In this document: positions 45,589-57,692 of the stretch, piece after piece | Layout of the letters: every line of letters begins with the position of its first letter | How positions within the stretch are numbered: position 1 is the first letter of the stretch | NCBI GenBank assembly: GCA_026184415.1 | Contig: CM047940.1 | Coordinates: forward strand, 5,084,001 to 5,148,000 | Length of the DNA: 64,000 nt | Direction: 5' to 3' | Source: Trichothecium roseum | Lineage: Eukaryota; Ascomycota; Sordariomycetes; Hypocreales | The notes under the pieces: generated by a model | Databases searched by the model: none | What the model saw: only the letters and a program-made list of their open reading frames with translations | What the model was told of the DNA's origin: nothing | Made by a program: the position numbers and the translations under genes

Positions 45589-46772
45589 ACTGTCGGCTTT
45601 CTGCGAGCGTAAAAAGTAATTCTTATTGGAACATGGGCTTTGTTGGGCTCGAGGGAAGTGCAAGTTAAGCTTCGGCCGGTGGTCAAAGTTACAACATTTT
45701 TGGCGCGACTACGGAGTACGGAGTGCCGAGTGCGAAGTGCGAACAATGCGAGTACTCAATTTGTGGCGCATGCAGACCTCCAGAGGCTCCAGCTGTTCTA
45801 ACAGGCAGGCCACCAGCCACATTCTTCCCCTGTTCAAACTTCATGCTTGAAGGCATGCCAACCAATGTTTGGATGGATGGATGAAACTTTCCCGGCTCAG
45901 CCCCTCAGTACGGAGTCTGGAGCTCAACAAGATTCTTCTAGATCTCATCTTCGGCGTTTTTAACATATAATGGACGCACGATTGGCTTCCGATGCGTTAA
46001 AGCCAATCCCCAGAATCACCTGCTTTTTTACGGGCACAAACAACAACAACAACAGTACCACTAATAACGGAGCAAGAGCAACGCTGAAGCACCCGACGGA
46101 GTCTGGGACTCGGGAGCGCAGCAGTGCAGCAGCCGGTCCCTCCAGTGGGGCCTTGAGGCTCCCTTGATTCGCTTAGCGGTCTAAACTCAGGCTAGTGCGC
46201 TAGAAAAGGCTCTGAAACCGCTACGACGACCTGCAACAGGCTGCAACTGGTCTACAGCTGACACCCACACCGGGCCACATCCAAGCCGATTTAAGGCATC
46301 GACCCTGTTGGTGTCCCCGCCATTCAGGGGATGAATGGGGGCCCGTGGACGTGATTGCCATTGGGATGAGGGGCAAACCTGCAGTTCTCATCACACCAAG
46401 CCAAAGAGCCAGTCCAATCTCCATCCTTTCAATTCGAGTTGCTAGATTTGAGACCCCCTTGAATTCTCAGATCCTCAACTTTTATGACGTCTTGTTGCCA
46501 TTTTGCCAAACGCCAAACGCCAAATTCCAACTCCAAACTCCAAACTCCAAACTTCAAACTGCCGTTCCGCTTTACCATCTCTCAACCCGAACTCTGTTCT
46601 TCGCTTTCCCCATCATCAGGACACTGAGCTCTCGAAGCACACAATAACCCGTGAATCGCTTTCACGAAGTACTGGAAGCAACCTTGCGCGACTGTACCTC
46701 GTTATTCGCTGTTGGAGACCACAAGAGTTCCCCATACTATTAAATCTTATTTATCGTCCTCCTTTAGCAACA
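45589..46772. promoter_or_regulatory. Divergent promoter region of leo1 and the Mob2-type gene
   Basis: The 1.18-kb head-to-head region has one exact TACGGAGTA (45710) with overlapping or nearby variants (45717, 45909), and a tandem heptamer CCAAACT/GCCAAAC tract (46505-46562) about 210 bases before the Mob2-type start. Short open frames at 45970-46167 and 46345-46647 have no domain and are not called. Confidence 0.5.
46505..46562. repeat. Tandem heptamer repeat (CCAAACT/GCCAAAC)
   Basis: About eight imperfect 7-base units: GCCAAAC twice, then variants leading to three CCAAACT units and TCAAACT. It lies upstream of the Mob2-type gene, likely in its promoter or leader. Confidence 0.8.
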
Positions 46773-48449
46773 ATGTCGAATCTCTTCTCTGGCATGTAAG
46801 TATAACACCTCTCCTACCTACCCAGCGAAAAAGATGCATCATCTTCTACCAAAACCATCCGACACCGCACCTGCGGTAGCGGATGAGGGATGGCCGAAGT
46901 ATCAAATGCTTGCACGGCTTGGCAATTAGTCGATGTCAATTGAACTCGTCTGCCCCTTTACAAGATGGTTCAGGTCCACAGTTTGAAAACAAACGCGGAA
47001 TACAAATATCAGGCAGTCCAACGTGGAGGAGAGAGCACCTTGTTACATGATCTCGCACCAGCAGTGGGGATATAACGAACTCCATTCCTACACGTCACTG
47101 CAAGCATTGCGTTGTGAGCCGAGGAACCTGGGCTTCGTTTCTCTCCTCAGTGCTGAATTAGACATAATTGCTATCAAATGTCACAACGGCGTCGTCCCCA
47201 GCTACATGTTTCATATTCTGTCACGCTTCCGTCAAGCGACGCTCCTTGCCACGCAATCAGGCCCTCATTGTACGATTCCCGCATTACTCAAAACTAATCT
47301 GACGATTCTCAGCAACGCTCGTTTCCGCGGCAGCTCCGGCAAAGGCTCCTCTGGACAGCTTAAAAGCCCAACGGCTTCCTCTCCAGGTGGCCAGGCAGAT
47401 ATTCCAGACCACGCTTCACACTCCAGCAAGTCTTCGGCCAACATAGCCCCACGGTTATCTCCTCTGCCCAATTCTCCATCTTTGGCTCAGACAATAGGTA
47501 TGGAAGAGCCACGTGGTTCTTTGAGCACTGACGATGTCATCTCCTCTTATCACCTTCCTCGCCCCTTTCCACTCTGGTTGAACGGTCAGTATACAAAACA
47601 TATTGTCAAAGGCAATTTCATGACTCTGAGCGCCCGTCCCAAGACCGTGGAACCGGGAGAATGGATTGCACATCAAGGTACGGTCCAACAATGACCCCGG
47701 ATTGTACTACAGGACAACTAAGAATACTTGTAGTTGTCGAGCACTACCGCAACCTCTGGAACTTTGTACGTGTCATTCATGAAAAGGAAGATGACGGCAC
47801 ATCCATCTGCAATTCAACAACTTGCCCACGGATGTCCGCTGGCGCGTAAGTGAACCCAGTATGAGGGTAATCCTGCCAGTGCTCACAATTGCTTTCCTAT
47901 AGGAACCATTCCTTCACATGGCTAAACAGCCGCCGAGAGCCGGTTGAACTCCCGGCATACGAGTATATGACCCTGATGCAGCGATGGATCTCCGGCAAGA
48001 TAGACGATGAGAAAATCTTCCCGACGGATGCTTCCGGTGTATCTTTTTCTCACAACCCCTCCATCACGACCACTCCGTTGTCCCAGCTGTCTAATCCTGG
48101 CGAGCCTGAATACGTGGGCAAAAGGTCTGGGTTCCCTGACAAGTTTGTTGATATCTGCCAGATGATTTTTCGGCAGATGTTCCGGGTCTATGCGCATCTG
48201 TACTGGGCACACTTCACTGAACCTTTCTATCACCTGAACCTTGAGAAGCAGCTCAACAGTTGTTTTTCTCATTTCATCCTCACCGCAACCGCTCTTGACA
48301 TGCTGAAGCCGCAGGAGCTTGAACCCATGCAGCCCCTGATCGATTTATGGGCGGCCAATGGAACGTTCCCCCCTGAGTCGAAAGCCTACGAATGCGCAAA
48401 TGCACGAGCTGGGGAGCGCATCTTGCAACTTGTTGGTATCACAGTATAA
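46773..48449 (+). CDS. mob2: Mob1/phocein family kinase activator, Mob2 type
   Basis: Exons 46773..46795, 47313..47677, 47734..47845 and 47903..48449 give 348 aa. Mob proteins bind and activate NDR/LATS kinases; Mob2 partners the Cbk1/COT-1 kinase in polar growth and morphogenesis. The Ser/Pro-rich N-terminus (about 1-75) is followed by the Mob domain: YHLPRPFPLWLNGQYTKHIVKG, EWIAHQVVEHYRNLWNF, CNSTTCPRMSAGANHSFTW, DDEKIFPTD and FRQMFRVYAHLYWAHF. The zinc-site residues are kept as C-x4-C (SICNSTTC) and H-x4-H (AHLYWAH). The first coding exon is only 23 nt and the first intron is 517 nt; an ACTAATCTGAC branch sequence precedes the chosen acceptor at 47312. Assignment to Mob2 rather than Mob1 rests on remembered fungal sequences and is moderately sure; the family call is firm. 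Confidence 0.88.
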
Positions 48450-48789
48450 GGATCTGGACGGGTTATCGAGCCTTTACCGTACGGTTGTGGATGCCTGAGA
48501 GGTGCGCAAGGACTCTCGCCGTAACGCAGGATTGTTGTAATGCAAGATTAGCTGATGGGAACACTTGACCTTAGTCTGGACAGATGATGTTTTGGAGCTG
48601 CGAGCTGCAGGTAAACTTGGTCTGATGAAACGCCGCAGGGTATTGCAATTTCTCAGCAAATAACTACTTATATTTCTCCCCATCTGGGACTCCCCCAGCT
48701 ATCACGATGGACCTCGTGAACGAACGACAGGGACGCCCACCTACACTCAAACATATCTCCCACATGGCCTGCCGACGTATTCATTCATT
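48450..48789. other. Convergent spacer between the Mob2-type and DUF3237 genes
   Basis: A 340-base 3'-to-3' region. No feature recognised. Confidence 0.6.
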
Positions 48790-49495
48790 CTAGCCATCCT
48801 CTTCACAGGCGGCAGCAACTTCACTTATCTTGTATTCAACGATGATAGGCTCGTTCTTCCGCACGATGAACCGACCCGACCCAACATACATCTTATCCTC
48901 GATTGGCTCTAGATCAGGGTCTTCGGTCTCAAACCTAATCTGCACAACTGAAGGGGGAGTTCATATCAGCACAATTCACCATTGTCCAGCCGGCACTGGT
49001 GCATCCATGGACGCTTACAGGCATTTCCAAATCCCGTTGTTGTGGCGTTATTGTCGCCCCTAATGACCTTGCCTTCATCGCCACGCATATCAACGATGCC
49101 ATTATAGCTGAAGCGCACAAGAGACCCGGTATCATCATCTTGTGCTGTGCTTGTTACTTCGAGCCTCACATGCTGACCGTCTTGGTCTCGCCGCAAATAA
49201 TCGCTCCCGTGTATGAAGGTAGCTTGGAGAGGAAAGGGGTAATTTGGCTCCGAAGTCAACTTGCCGGTATTTGGCAAAAAAGGGATGTTGAGCAGATCAT
49301 CGGAGATCGCCAACGGCGTATCAATATATATCTACCACAGGAAGGATCAGCATTATACATGCTCCACGTCGCGCTCATGGCCGGTCAACAAAGGCCCGCG
49401 GGTGGCATGTACCCAGATAACAACAGACCATCACCAGAGACACCTACCTGCGCAGTAAAGGCAGGGATAAGAATTGGGAACTCGGTAAACCTCAT
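48790..49495 (-). CDS. DUF3237 (UPF0311) family protein
   Basis: Exons 49448..49495, 49019..49331 and 48790..48947 give 172 aa. The sequence fits small fungal DUF3237 proteins, a barrel-like fold of unknown activity: ILIPAFTAQIYIDTPLAIS, IPFLPNTGKLTSEPNYPFPLQATFIHGSDYLRRDQDGQHVRLEV, then TGFGNAFVQIRFET across the last junction and MYVGSGRFIV near the end. Introns are 116 nt (donor GTAGGT) and 71 nt (donor GTAAGC); each junction restores a family block. No signal peptide is present. The start at MRFTEFP (49495) leaves a short N-terminus; a longer start would need another exon that I do not see. Bacterial relatives occur in aromatic-degradation neighbourhoods, but no such neighbours exist here. 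Confidence 0.85.
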
Positions 49496-51300
49496 ACTGG
49501 GCTTCAAACCACGTGAGGCGAGTAGGGAGCGAGAAGAAGGCGGGGTGTTCCTCTTTTCGAGCCAAGCATACGGCAGGTCTGCTTCCACTCAGCAACTGGT
49601 TATATGATCTTCGATCAGCCTCGCTACACTGCAAACTTACTGACAAGCTTGACGCTAGAAGCGAACACTGTCTTTGAGAGCTGCCGCCTGTGAGCATCGG
49701 CACACACGAGGCACCACGATTGGACCAATGTCCCGAAGAGGCTTCGCTGTAATACCATCATCGGGGCCATCGCATCAATTACAAGAGAGCCAACTTCAAC
49801 GAGCATAAATGATCGTCATGGAAAGTCCGTGTGTATGGCAGCTCCGGAGATTGACACTCGAGACAACAAGGCCTCTCTGTGTAGGCTGGGAAAACGTGGA
49901 GAGACCTGGGTCGCCGATACCATCATTCGTGTCCGTGTAGAGCATCACAAAGCTCAAAAATACAGACAGTTCAGCCAATGCACAGCCCATGTGAGCATCA
50001 TGTCTTATGACAGTGTATTCACGCCTATGATCTCAAACCAGGTCTAGCAACGAGAGCTAAAGAAGCTGGTGTACCAAGAGGAAGTCACGATGCATACAAG
50101 CGAGAATTGGCTATCTCACTCGATGCCGATGGCCAGTGTTCATTCTTTTCACCTTGCATACATTGCGACACAAGGCAGCAACCTTGAAAGACCAAGTGAT
50201 ACCCGTACTACCATACCTCGGTCCGGGCCATTCCTCTCATCGCCAAAGCCCCCAAGACCACGGAGAGACCAGCCCCCAAAAACCATCAAGCTACGAACGA
50301 TCTTACCACATTTCGGATTGTAACAATCGGTTACCTCGGGGCACCAAAAAAAGAGGCCGACGGTTTATTGCGCGTTGATCCGCAGATGCGCACGAAAGGG
50401 TCCAGGCAAATACAGGGACATTAGCCAACCCTCGCCCCTATTCCTGTCGATGGCAACACTTGGATGGGTTGCACCCTGCAGCACTGGAAAGGTTCCGCAC
50501 AATTAATTTTTTTTTCATTTTGATGGATGACAAGGCAACTTTGATGCCGAGACAGTCGCCATGTCGCAGCTTCTTCGTAAGTGCACCAACAATCAGGCCC
50601 TACAGGTCGCATCTCCATCTGCATCTGCGACGTTGGCTTTGGCAGTCATACAGGCTTTCCACTTCTTTCGATGGCCAAGGTGCTCATTACGGGATAATAC
50701 GAATATGAATCGGATATTACAAGGGTTGAAACCGCTCGAAAACGGGGTTTCTTTCCGGGAATCCTCACCGCCACAACTACTATTGGGGGCTGGATTCGCC
50801 TTCGGCCCAGATGCAACGAACCAGAAACCGCTCGCAAGCGGGCTTTCCGTTGAGGAGGCGAAGAATCCGGTATTTTCGGATCACGACAAGTACGGAGTAC
50901 CAAGGCGCTTTCTTATTGTGCCGCAGAGCATTGGATCTACGTCCCAGGATGAGAGGCTGCCACTGCTACTAGCTAGGGCTGCTTACTCGAGAAGCATCTC
51001 CGGGGCCAGCGCAGAACATCTTGCACGAAAGCCGAAGGCTTGCACGGCGAAGAGGAAGCACCAGGCAGTGATAAGCGACGTCGTCTGAACCCTACTCGTG
51101 GCGTCGTCGCACTTATGTGGGAATGCACGAGTAACGACGCGTTCGCAAGGTCCACCTCTTTCTTTGCTGCGGGTCGTCTCTCGTGCTGTGCAGTAAAAGA
51201 TTTGACGAAAGTTTGGTGCCATTCTTACTTATATTACACGATCATCGCCGGACTTGGCATCTCACGTCCGGCTGTGCATTGGTTTGCTGCGCCATGAGTC
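49496..51300. other. Intergenic region, no convincing gene
   Basis: Beginning of a 12.6-kb stretch without a supported gene. A 175-codon + frame at 50561-51088 starts with ATG, but it has no domain and reads straight through a TACGGAGTA motif (50891), which elsewhere lies only in non-coding DNA, so I do not call it. Confidence 0.5.
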
Positions 51301-52015
51301 TTTGACCGCCTCGACTGGACCATGCAAAGGTGGGCGCTGCTCCGTATAGTGCAGCTCCTTCCTGCGAACGCCTAGGTTACCCTTGGACTTGGGAGGCCAT
51401 CAAGGCCGAGACGTCGGCAAGTCGAGAGGCCGATGTGCCCCGCGCAGGGTTTTGTTATCTAATACTATGTACTCCGTACAGCCAATATACACACGAGGAC
51501 CGCGCGGGGCTCGGTGGCGATGGTCACGTCGCAAACGCGCAACGCGCCACAACGCGAGTTAATGGTGGACAAGGGGACCAGCCAGTCCGTACAGGATCGC
51601 AGGAGGATGGATGGACATTGGAGGGAATCAGACCAAGCATTTTGCTTGTTCCTATGAGTCACGGCTAGTCTTCTACACGGAGGAGGGGCGCAAGAAAGTC
51701 TTGAAGAGAAGGGTTCACCAGTCGCGCAGCCAGCTCTCATGGCTTGCCCCACGGTCTCCCTCCACTCTCTTCTTGGGGCACACGCATAGAGGGAGCATGG
51801 ACACTTGTCAGGACATATCCTATCCACCCCGTTTTCTTCAATTCACTACGGAGTATGGGTGGTGGATCTCGCAAAGCCAAACGTTGGAAGCTCACTGCTG
51901 CTGAGCCGACGTATGAAAATTTTGCTATGGCGGGGAGAGGAGGTGGGAAATATCCAATGGAGTGGTAGGTATCGCACGAATACCGTTGATACTACTAAGT
52001 ATGGAGTACTAAGTA

Positions 52016-52049
52016 GTAGTAGTAGTAGTAGTACTACTACTACTACTAC
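52016..52049. repeat. 34-bp perfect palindrome of GTA/CTA triplets
   Basis: A run of GTA triplets meets a run of CTA triplets, giving two exact 17-bp arms with no spacer (centre between 52032 and 52033). ATGGAGTACT lies just before it and TACGGAGTA (52056-52064) just after. Confidence 0.85.
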
Positions 52050-54549
52050 CACTACTACGGAGTACCGATTGTTCTACTACTAAACCACCTCACCGCATCT
52101 TCAGCTTTGCGCTCCAATCCGCACTAGGGCTAGTGCTGAAGATGAAACGCATGTGTGTGTGTGTACGGAGTACGATGTATGTCCAAATGTCCAAGCTGCC
52201 AAGAATCGCTCGCAGCAGTTGGGTGGAAACGAGACAGGGAAAAGATTTCTAGCAGGTATAGGTATCCTGTGAAGAGCGCACAGTTTAAAGATATGCAGTA
52301 TGCAGCATGCAGCTATTGCTGTGCGACGTGAGCAACGTGTTGCGCGTCGCAGATGTAAAGTAGTAGAGAGGGTCTCGGGTATGTTAGCAGGGGTCCAGAA
52401 AAGCATGCAGACGCTCTATGATGTGTGAGGGGGGGGGGGGGGGGCTGCTAGAGAGTGGGATGCATGTCTGCTTGCTGGCTTGTCTAGTTGTCTGGTTGTC
52501 TGGCAGTCCGTCTGTCTGTTTGACGTGAAGGATAACCGTGGACAAGGACAAGGACAAGGGGGAAGATTGGAGCCGATGTCTGACTATTTGCATCATGTCC
52601 GAATTCATGGGTATCGAGTTAGCCAAAGAGTGGAAAGCTCATGGGACTTGAGACTTGATACTTGATGCAATCGACCGCTCCCGCCTAGGTAGCCAACATT
52701 ACCAAGGAAAATTCTCCCACCGACTTCTGCCGTCCGAGTCCCGATGAATCAAGGCAGGGTAAATTTTTTTTGGCAGATGAGGATGAAATATCGGAGAGAT
52801 GCGGCGTCGGTCAAGACCACTGACGTCCTGTGGCCTGTCCCTACAGCCTCGCAGACGGTGTGAAGTCCAACAAACCCACTTACGGAGTACACACTTCACT
52901 AGGGGATGAAGGAGGGATCATTCCGAGCAGCCCGGGCATGAATCGCGGATATCAAGAAGCAGACCAAGATTTCAGAGGATCATAGCATGCGTCTGCTATA
53001 GGGGGTGGCATACGTTGTGCTACTCCGTAAGCCTGAATGCCAATTATCATGATGAAGCTAGCAGTAGTACAACGCACATACAGGCAAACATATCCATCCC
53101 CCCAACAAGTCGACAAGCTCACATACTTTTCCACCCTGGGACTATTACTAGTAACTGCGGCTACATACTCCGTATAGTAGTTGCTCCGGGGTTATCATGC
53201 TTTACGAGAAGCATTGAGGCCGAGACTTTGATAAAGATACAATGCACAGGGTGCCAAGGCGATGGGAATCTCGGACCATGGAGAAGTCTAAGAGGACTAG
53301 GACCACCATGATTGCAAGGTTTATCCCTGGAAGAAACAGGAAAAAGGGCTGAGAGAATGATGACGATGATGGCAGATTTTACGATCCTGATCGGATTTTT
53401 TTTTCTGGTTAAGCAGGCACGGTTTACGATCACCGGCCGGGGGTTTTTTTTTCTCGTCTTAGTGATTACGGAGTATTGCTGTTACTGTTATTTTACGTTC
53501 TTGGTAAACCAAGGCCCAAGGCCTGTTTCTACGAACAAACACAAGGTGGTGATATGATCGCCTCATTCGTGATGGGATATGACAACTCATTGGGCGAAGA
53601 ATGCCTTATCCCCCCCGACTCCTGCACACACATGCCGGAATCACCTCCGGAGGAAAAAGAGAGACATACAGGCAGACAGACAGATAGGCAGGCAGGCAGG
53701 CAGAAAAAAAAAGAGGCTCTTGACTCCTTTGAGATGACAGGCATCTTCGGCGCGGAACGGTGTTGTTTGTGCCAGGAGTGCGTTGTTCTGAGTGGTGAGT
53801 AATGGGTATCTTCGAGCCTGATAGATGCTACGGTGATGGTGGGGTGCTGGCTTTCGGTAGACCCATCTCCCTCCCCTTTTTTTCTCCCCAATCGCGATAG
53901 AACCGTCATGGCGACTGATTGGAATTGGAATCATGGAGCGGGTCGTTGGGGGACTACTACTTCTCTGGCTCCTCTTGCTGCGGTTGAAGAAGGCTGCTCT
54001 CTTCTCAGCAAAAGCCGGGGGATGAAGCCGGTGGGTACGCACCCGGCCTCTTCTCTCTACGGAGTACTTAGTAGTGTGTATCTTCAGCTCAGCCCATACG
54101 GGAACACGACGCACAGCAACTCCGTAAAAGACGTCCACTATCGCTGCCCAACAGTGTGTCTGGACGGACGGGGGTGGAAGGGTGGAAGGGTGGACAGGCA
54201 GGCAAGCGTAGAGGGGGGGGGGGGGCCGATGGATAACAGAGCGAGAGCGAGACAAGAGGATGAGAAAAGAAAGAAAAAATACCGAGGAACGGAGTGAGTT
54301 GTGATGAGGGAAATAAGGCCGAAACGACAAAGACCACAGCCTTCACCGACAAAAGGCAATTTGTTTCTTCACACTCTTCGTCGTTGGAAAGAGGGAGGTG
54401 GCCGCTTATTATGCGACCGCCCTCTCTTGGGAGGTGTGGGGAAAACGGATACGTAAGGTTGGGTTGGGCCACTACGGAGCGCTTGCTACCATACGGAATA
54501 TGTACCTTACCCTAGGGGCCTACTAAGGAAAGGCCTACTCCGTTGTACG

Positions 54550-54565
54550 TACGGAGTACTCCGTA
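54550..54565. repeat. 16-bp palindrome TACGGAGTACTCCGTA
   Basis: Two overlapping copies of the dispersed motif form an exact palindrome that contains CGG-N6-CCG, the layout of some zinc-cluster (Zn2Cys6) dimer sites. The binding-site reading is inference only. Confidence 0.85.
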
Positions 54566-57241
54566 TTATTTCAGCGTTTTATTTTCGTTTTTGCCCCGTT
54601 ACCCAATTACGCAGTCGGTACGCAGTACGGAGTAGGTACGGAGCAGTAGGTACACCGTACGGAGTGTACGTGGATGGGCTGCTGTGGCGTCCGTATTCTC
54701 CTTTCCCTCGGGCTTTTCCACTCTCCGTCTCTCATTTCCTCCTATTACATAGTACTGAGTACTCCGTACTTACCGGGCTGGATGTGGACAGCGGCAGAGA
54801 CATGCGAGGATACTATTGGCGATGCGATGGATCAACCGGGGGGGGCTGGCCGACCGTTGTGCCAATTGAACTCGAGGCCGTCCCGCCTGACGGGAGGGTT
54901 GGTTGGCCCTGTGGCCCTGTACGTAACCGACGGCGATGCGCTGAAAGAGCGTTTCCGCTAGTGGGCTACTGCTGTGCAATACGGGGGATCTATCTACGGA
55001 GTACGGAGTATAATGGGTAGCTAACCAGTAGCCAGTCAGCCCGTTGACGGCGGTATCAGTAGCAACAAGGAGCCTAACCTACGTAAGTGGTACCATTAGT
55101 AGTAGCGCCGGCGATTTTCTTTTTCTTTTCCTTTTTGCTTTCCACTCTGGCGCGCGGTTTGCGAATAGCCCGCCCCGCGGCCGGGGTGTGAGGTGAGGGG
55201 GGAGAGGGGAGGAAAAGAGCATGCGACGGCCGAAGAGCCCAACGGCCACGGGCGAAATCGCATGGTGTGATGAGGTGGTGAAACAACGTGGCGGCCGAGG
55301 CAGCAAGGTCTCAAGTGTCTGAAAGGAGTAAGAAGGGAGAAGGACGGATGGAACCTTGAGAGGCTGGTACGGTACGGGAGAAAAGGGAGTATACCATACG
55401 GGAAATAGGAAAAGGGAAGATTTGGATCAGAAGGTTTCCCGATCGGGGATAAGCTATCGACGGGTTTGACTCCGCCAGCCTACTAAGTGATGGTAGTACT
55501 CCGTACTGATAGTTACGGGGAGGTACCTCTGCAGCAATGATGATATGGAGAGTGACAAGGGCTCGGAGGAAAAGCAACAGCAGCAGGACAATGATGCCCG
55601 TTTTGCTCTTCCCCTGCCCTGCTGAGAAGCACGATGATAACGTAGTAATCGAAGAGGAGAAAAAGAGCATGAGGGGCGGAAAGACACAGAAGATTGGCCG
55701 GTTGGTTCTTGGGGGTGAGGGGCTTTTTTTTTGCTGCACAAGAAAGGTCAGCTGGTGCGGCTTTGGCGATAGCGGATCTCGTATCTTCGCACCAGGATCC
55801 CGCGCCGAAGATACATTGTCGTCTAACTTGCCCACGTCAGGACGTTCGTCCACTGGATGTCTTTGGGGGCCACCACGCTTTTCCTTGGGCACTACGGGCC
55901 ACCCTGAGGCCTAAACTGCAAGTAGGCACCTCCACTGTGTCTCGTCTTTCCCTTCTACGGGGGACTGGGGGCAACCAAAGCGGGAGCCTGGGAAATCAAT
56001 CGGCCGATACGCACCTCGTTGGTTAGTGGGTAGAGAGGCCCAGAGGGTACTACAGTACTGCAGTACAGCAGTTGGTAAGTATCAGGGACCACCATTCGGA
56101 CTGTCACCCCGCGGGCGTCATGGGCCCAAAGAAGCTGGCCTTTGCTGTCTTGTCCCCCCCGCCTGATCCGCCCTTTGCGAGATCCTCTCTCTCTCCCCGC
56201 GGAAAAGGGACTCGGGCGGCTGCTACTGCTGCTGCTGCTGCTCTTGTGACGCTCCTCCCTTCGAACCACGATACGATACGGCCGACGACAACGGGATTGC
56301 CATGACATAACCTCCCCGTGTTAACCCCCCCCTAGTCTGTTTCCGTCCCCCCCCCCTACCCTTCCGAAAGGTCCCTAACCACCCCGGGTTTTTACAATGT
56401 TCCGGACGGCTTCTTGCTAAAACTGGAACACGAGGGGTCCTAAAGCGAAGACTAACTAGGTCCCTAGGCCCTAGGGGAGGGGGCACGGGGGGGAACCAGT
56501 GATGAGATGAGAGTTGGCATGAGGATGATGAGACGTCGTCGAATCACACACACACAAACCTAAACTGATAATGATCCTCTTTTTTTAACATTTTTTTTAT
56601 ACCTCTGTTTACCCATTGAATAAACAGTCGGCATTATTTGAGGGTTTCTTAGTTAGACTACTGGCCTCTACGTACGCCACTCCGATGGCGTGTGCTCACG
56701 GACAGGAATACTATGTAGAAATATGGGAATCTCCATATCTCGAGGTCTTTTTACAGGATGGACGAAAAAAAGTGACTTACGAGGCTGGCAGCAGAAACCA
56801 TGGAAGCGAGAAATAAGTCAACCCGAAACTCCCCATCTATCACAACCTCTTCTCCAGCGGCTATACTATAGTAGTAGGATATTGCTAGCCGGGGGGAGAG
56901 GAAACTAACCAACAAACACGGTAGACGGGTCGGCCCAGTCCTCGCTCGGCGCTCTTGTTTAGTTGCAAATCACCGCGCATATGTGTGTGTGGTTCGACCA
57001 TCTCTCTTTCATCGCTTTACTACGTACATACTTTTGCCCATCACGAAGAGAAAGCCTGTTTGCCGGTCCCCCCTCTTGTCTCCTTTCGAGTAGGGTAGCC
57101 GACAGCTTGGCTGGCAAGAAGCGGATATGATATGCTAAAGATGCCCAACGGTTTGTCAACGGCCGGCTGCGCGCGCGTGTGCGCGAGGTAGACACAGAAA
57201 AAGAGAGATAGAGAGAGCCGAGCGCCATGGAGCTACCAATG

Positions 57242-57285
57242 CTGCACTCTGCACTGCACTGCGCTGCGCTGCACTGCACTGCACC
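57242..57285. repeat. CTGCA/CTGCG pentamer repeat
   Basis: Tandem five-base units CTGCA with CTGCG variants, about eight copies, next to a TACGGAGTA motif at 57307. Confidence 0.8.
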
Positions 57286-57656
57286 CGCAGGCTTTCCAAT
57301 ACTTGGTACGGAGTACGGAGGAGTACTACTAACAAAGTAACGAGTGGATGATTACGGATTTACTACTCCGTACTACTGGTACAGCTTGCTCCATACGACT
57401 TCCTCTGATTGCTCTCCTCTTTCTGCAACCCTTCTTTGCCCCTCCCCTCCACCACCCCTCAAATCGTGAGGGGGGGGCCGTTTCTGCCCAACCGTCCCCA
57501 TCATCCCACCTTGAAAAAAAAATCCCTTGCAGCCCAAAAAAAAAAAAAGATGGAAAGCAGCAAAGCGAAGGGTGGAAAAAAATCTCACCCTCTCTCTCTC
57601 TCCCTCCGAACCAATATGATGCTTGGGATACCGATGCGCACACATACACGTATACG

Positions 57657-57692
<36 letters not shown>

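Larger units (their letters stand above)
50891..55505. repeat. Main cluster of the dispersed TACGGAGTA/TACTCCGTA motif
   Basis: About 17 exact copies within 4.6 kb, counted by eye: starts at 50891, 51470, 51847, 52056, 52164, 52881, 53021, 53166, 53467, 54058, 54550, 54557, 54626, 54760, 54995, 55002 and 55497, in both orientations. At 54550-54565 two copies overlap to form a perfect 16-bp palindrome. Flanking sequence differs between copies, so this is not a single mobile repeat. Further copies follow at 57307, 57364, 58902, 59509 and 61290. Confidence 0.85.

Noticed and set aside
50561..51088. 175-codon + strand frame starting with ATG
   Set aside because: No domain, no intron signals, odd composition, and it reads through a TACGGAGTA motif that is otherwise restricted to non-coding DNA.
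53641..54330. 229-codon - strand frame
   Set aside because: Driven by CTGC/CTGT and CT-rich repeats; Ser/Pro/Arg-rich, with no domain.
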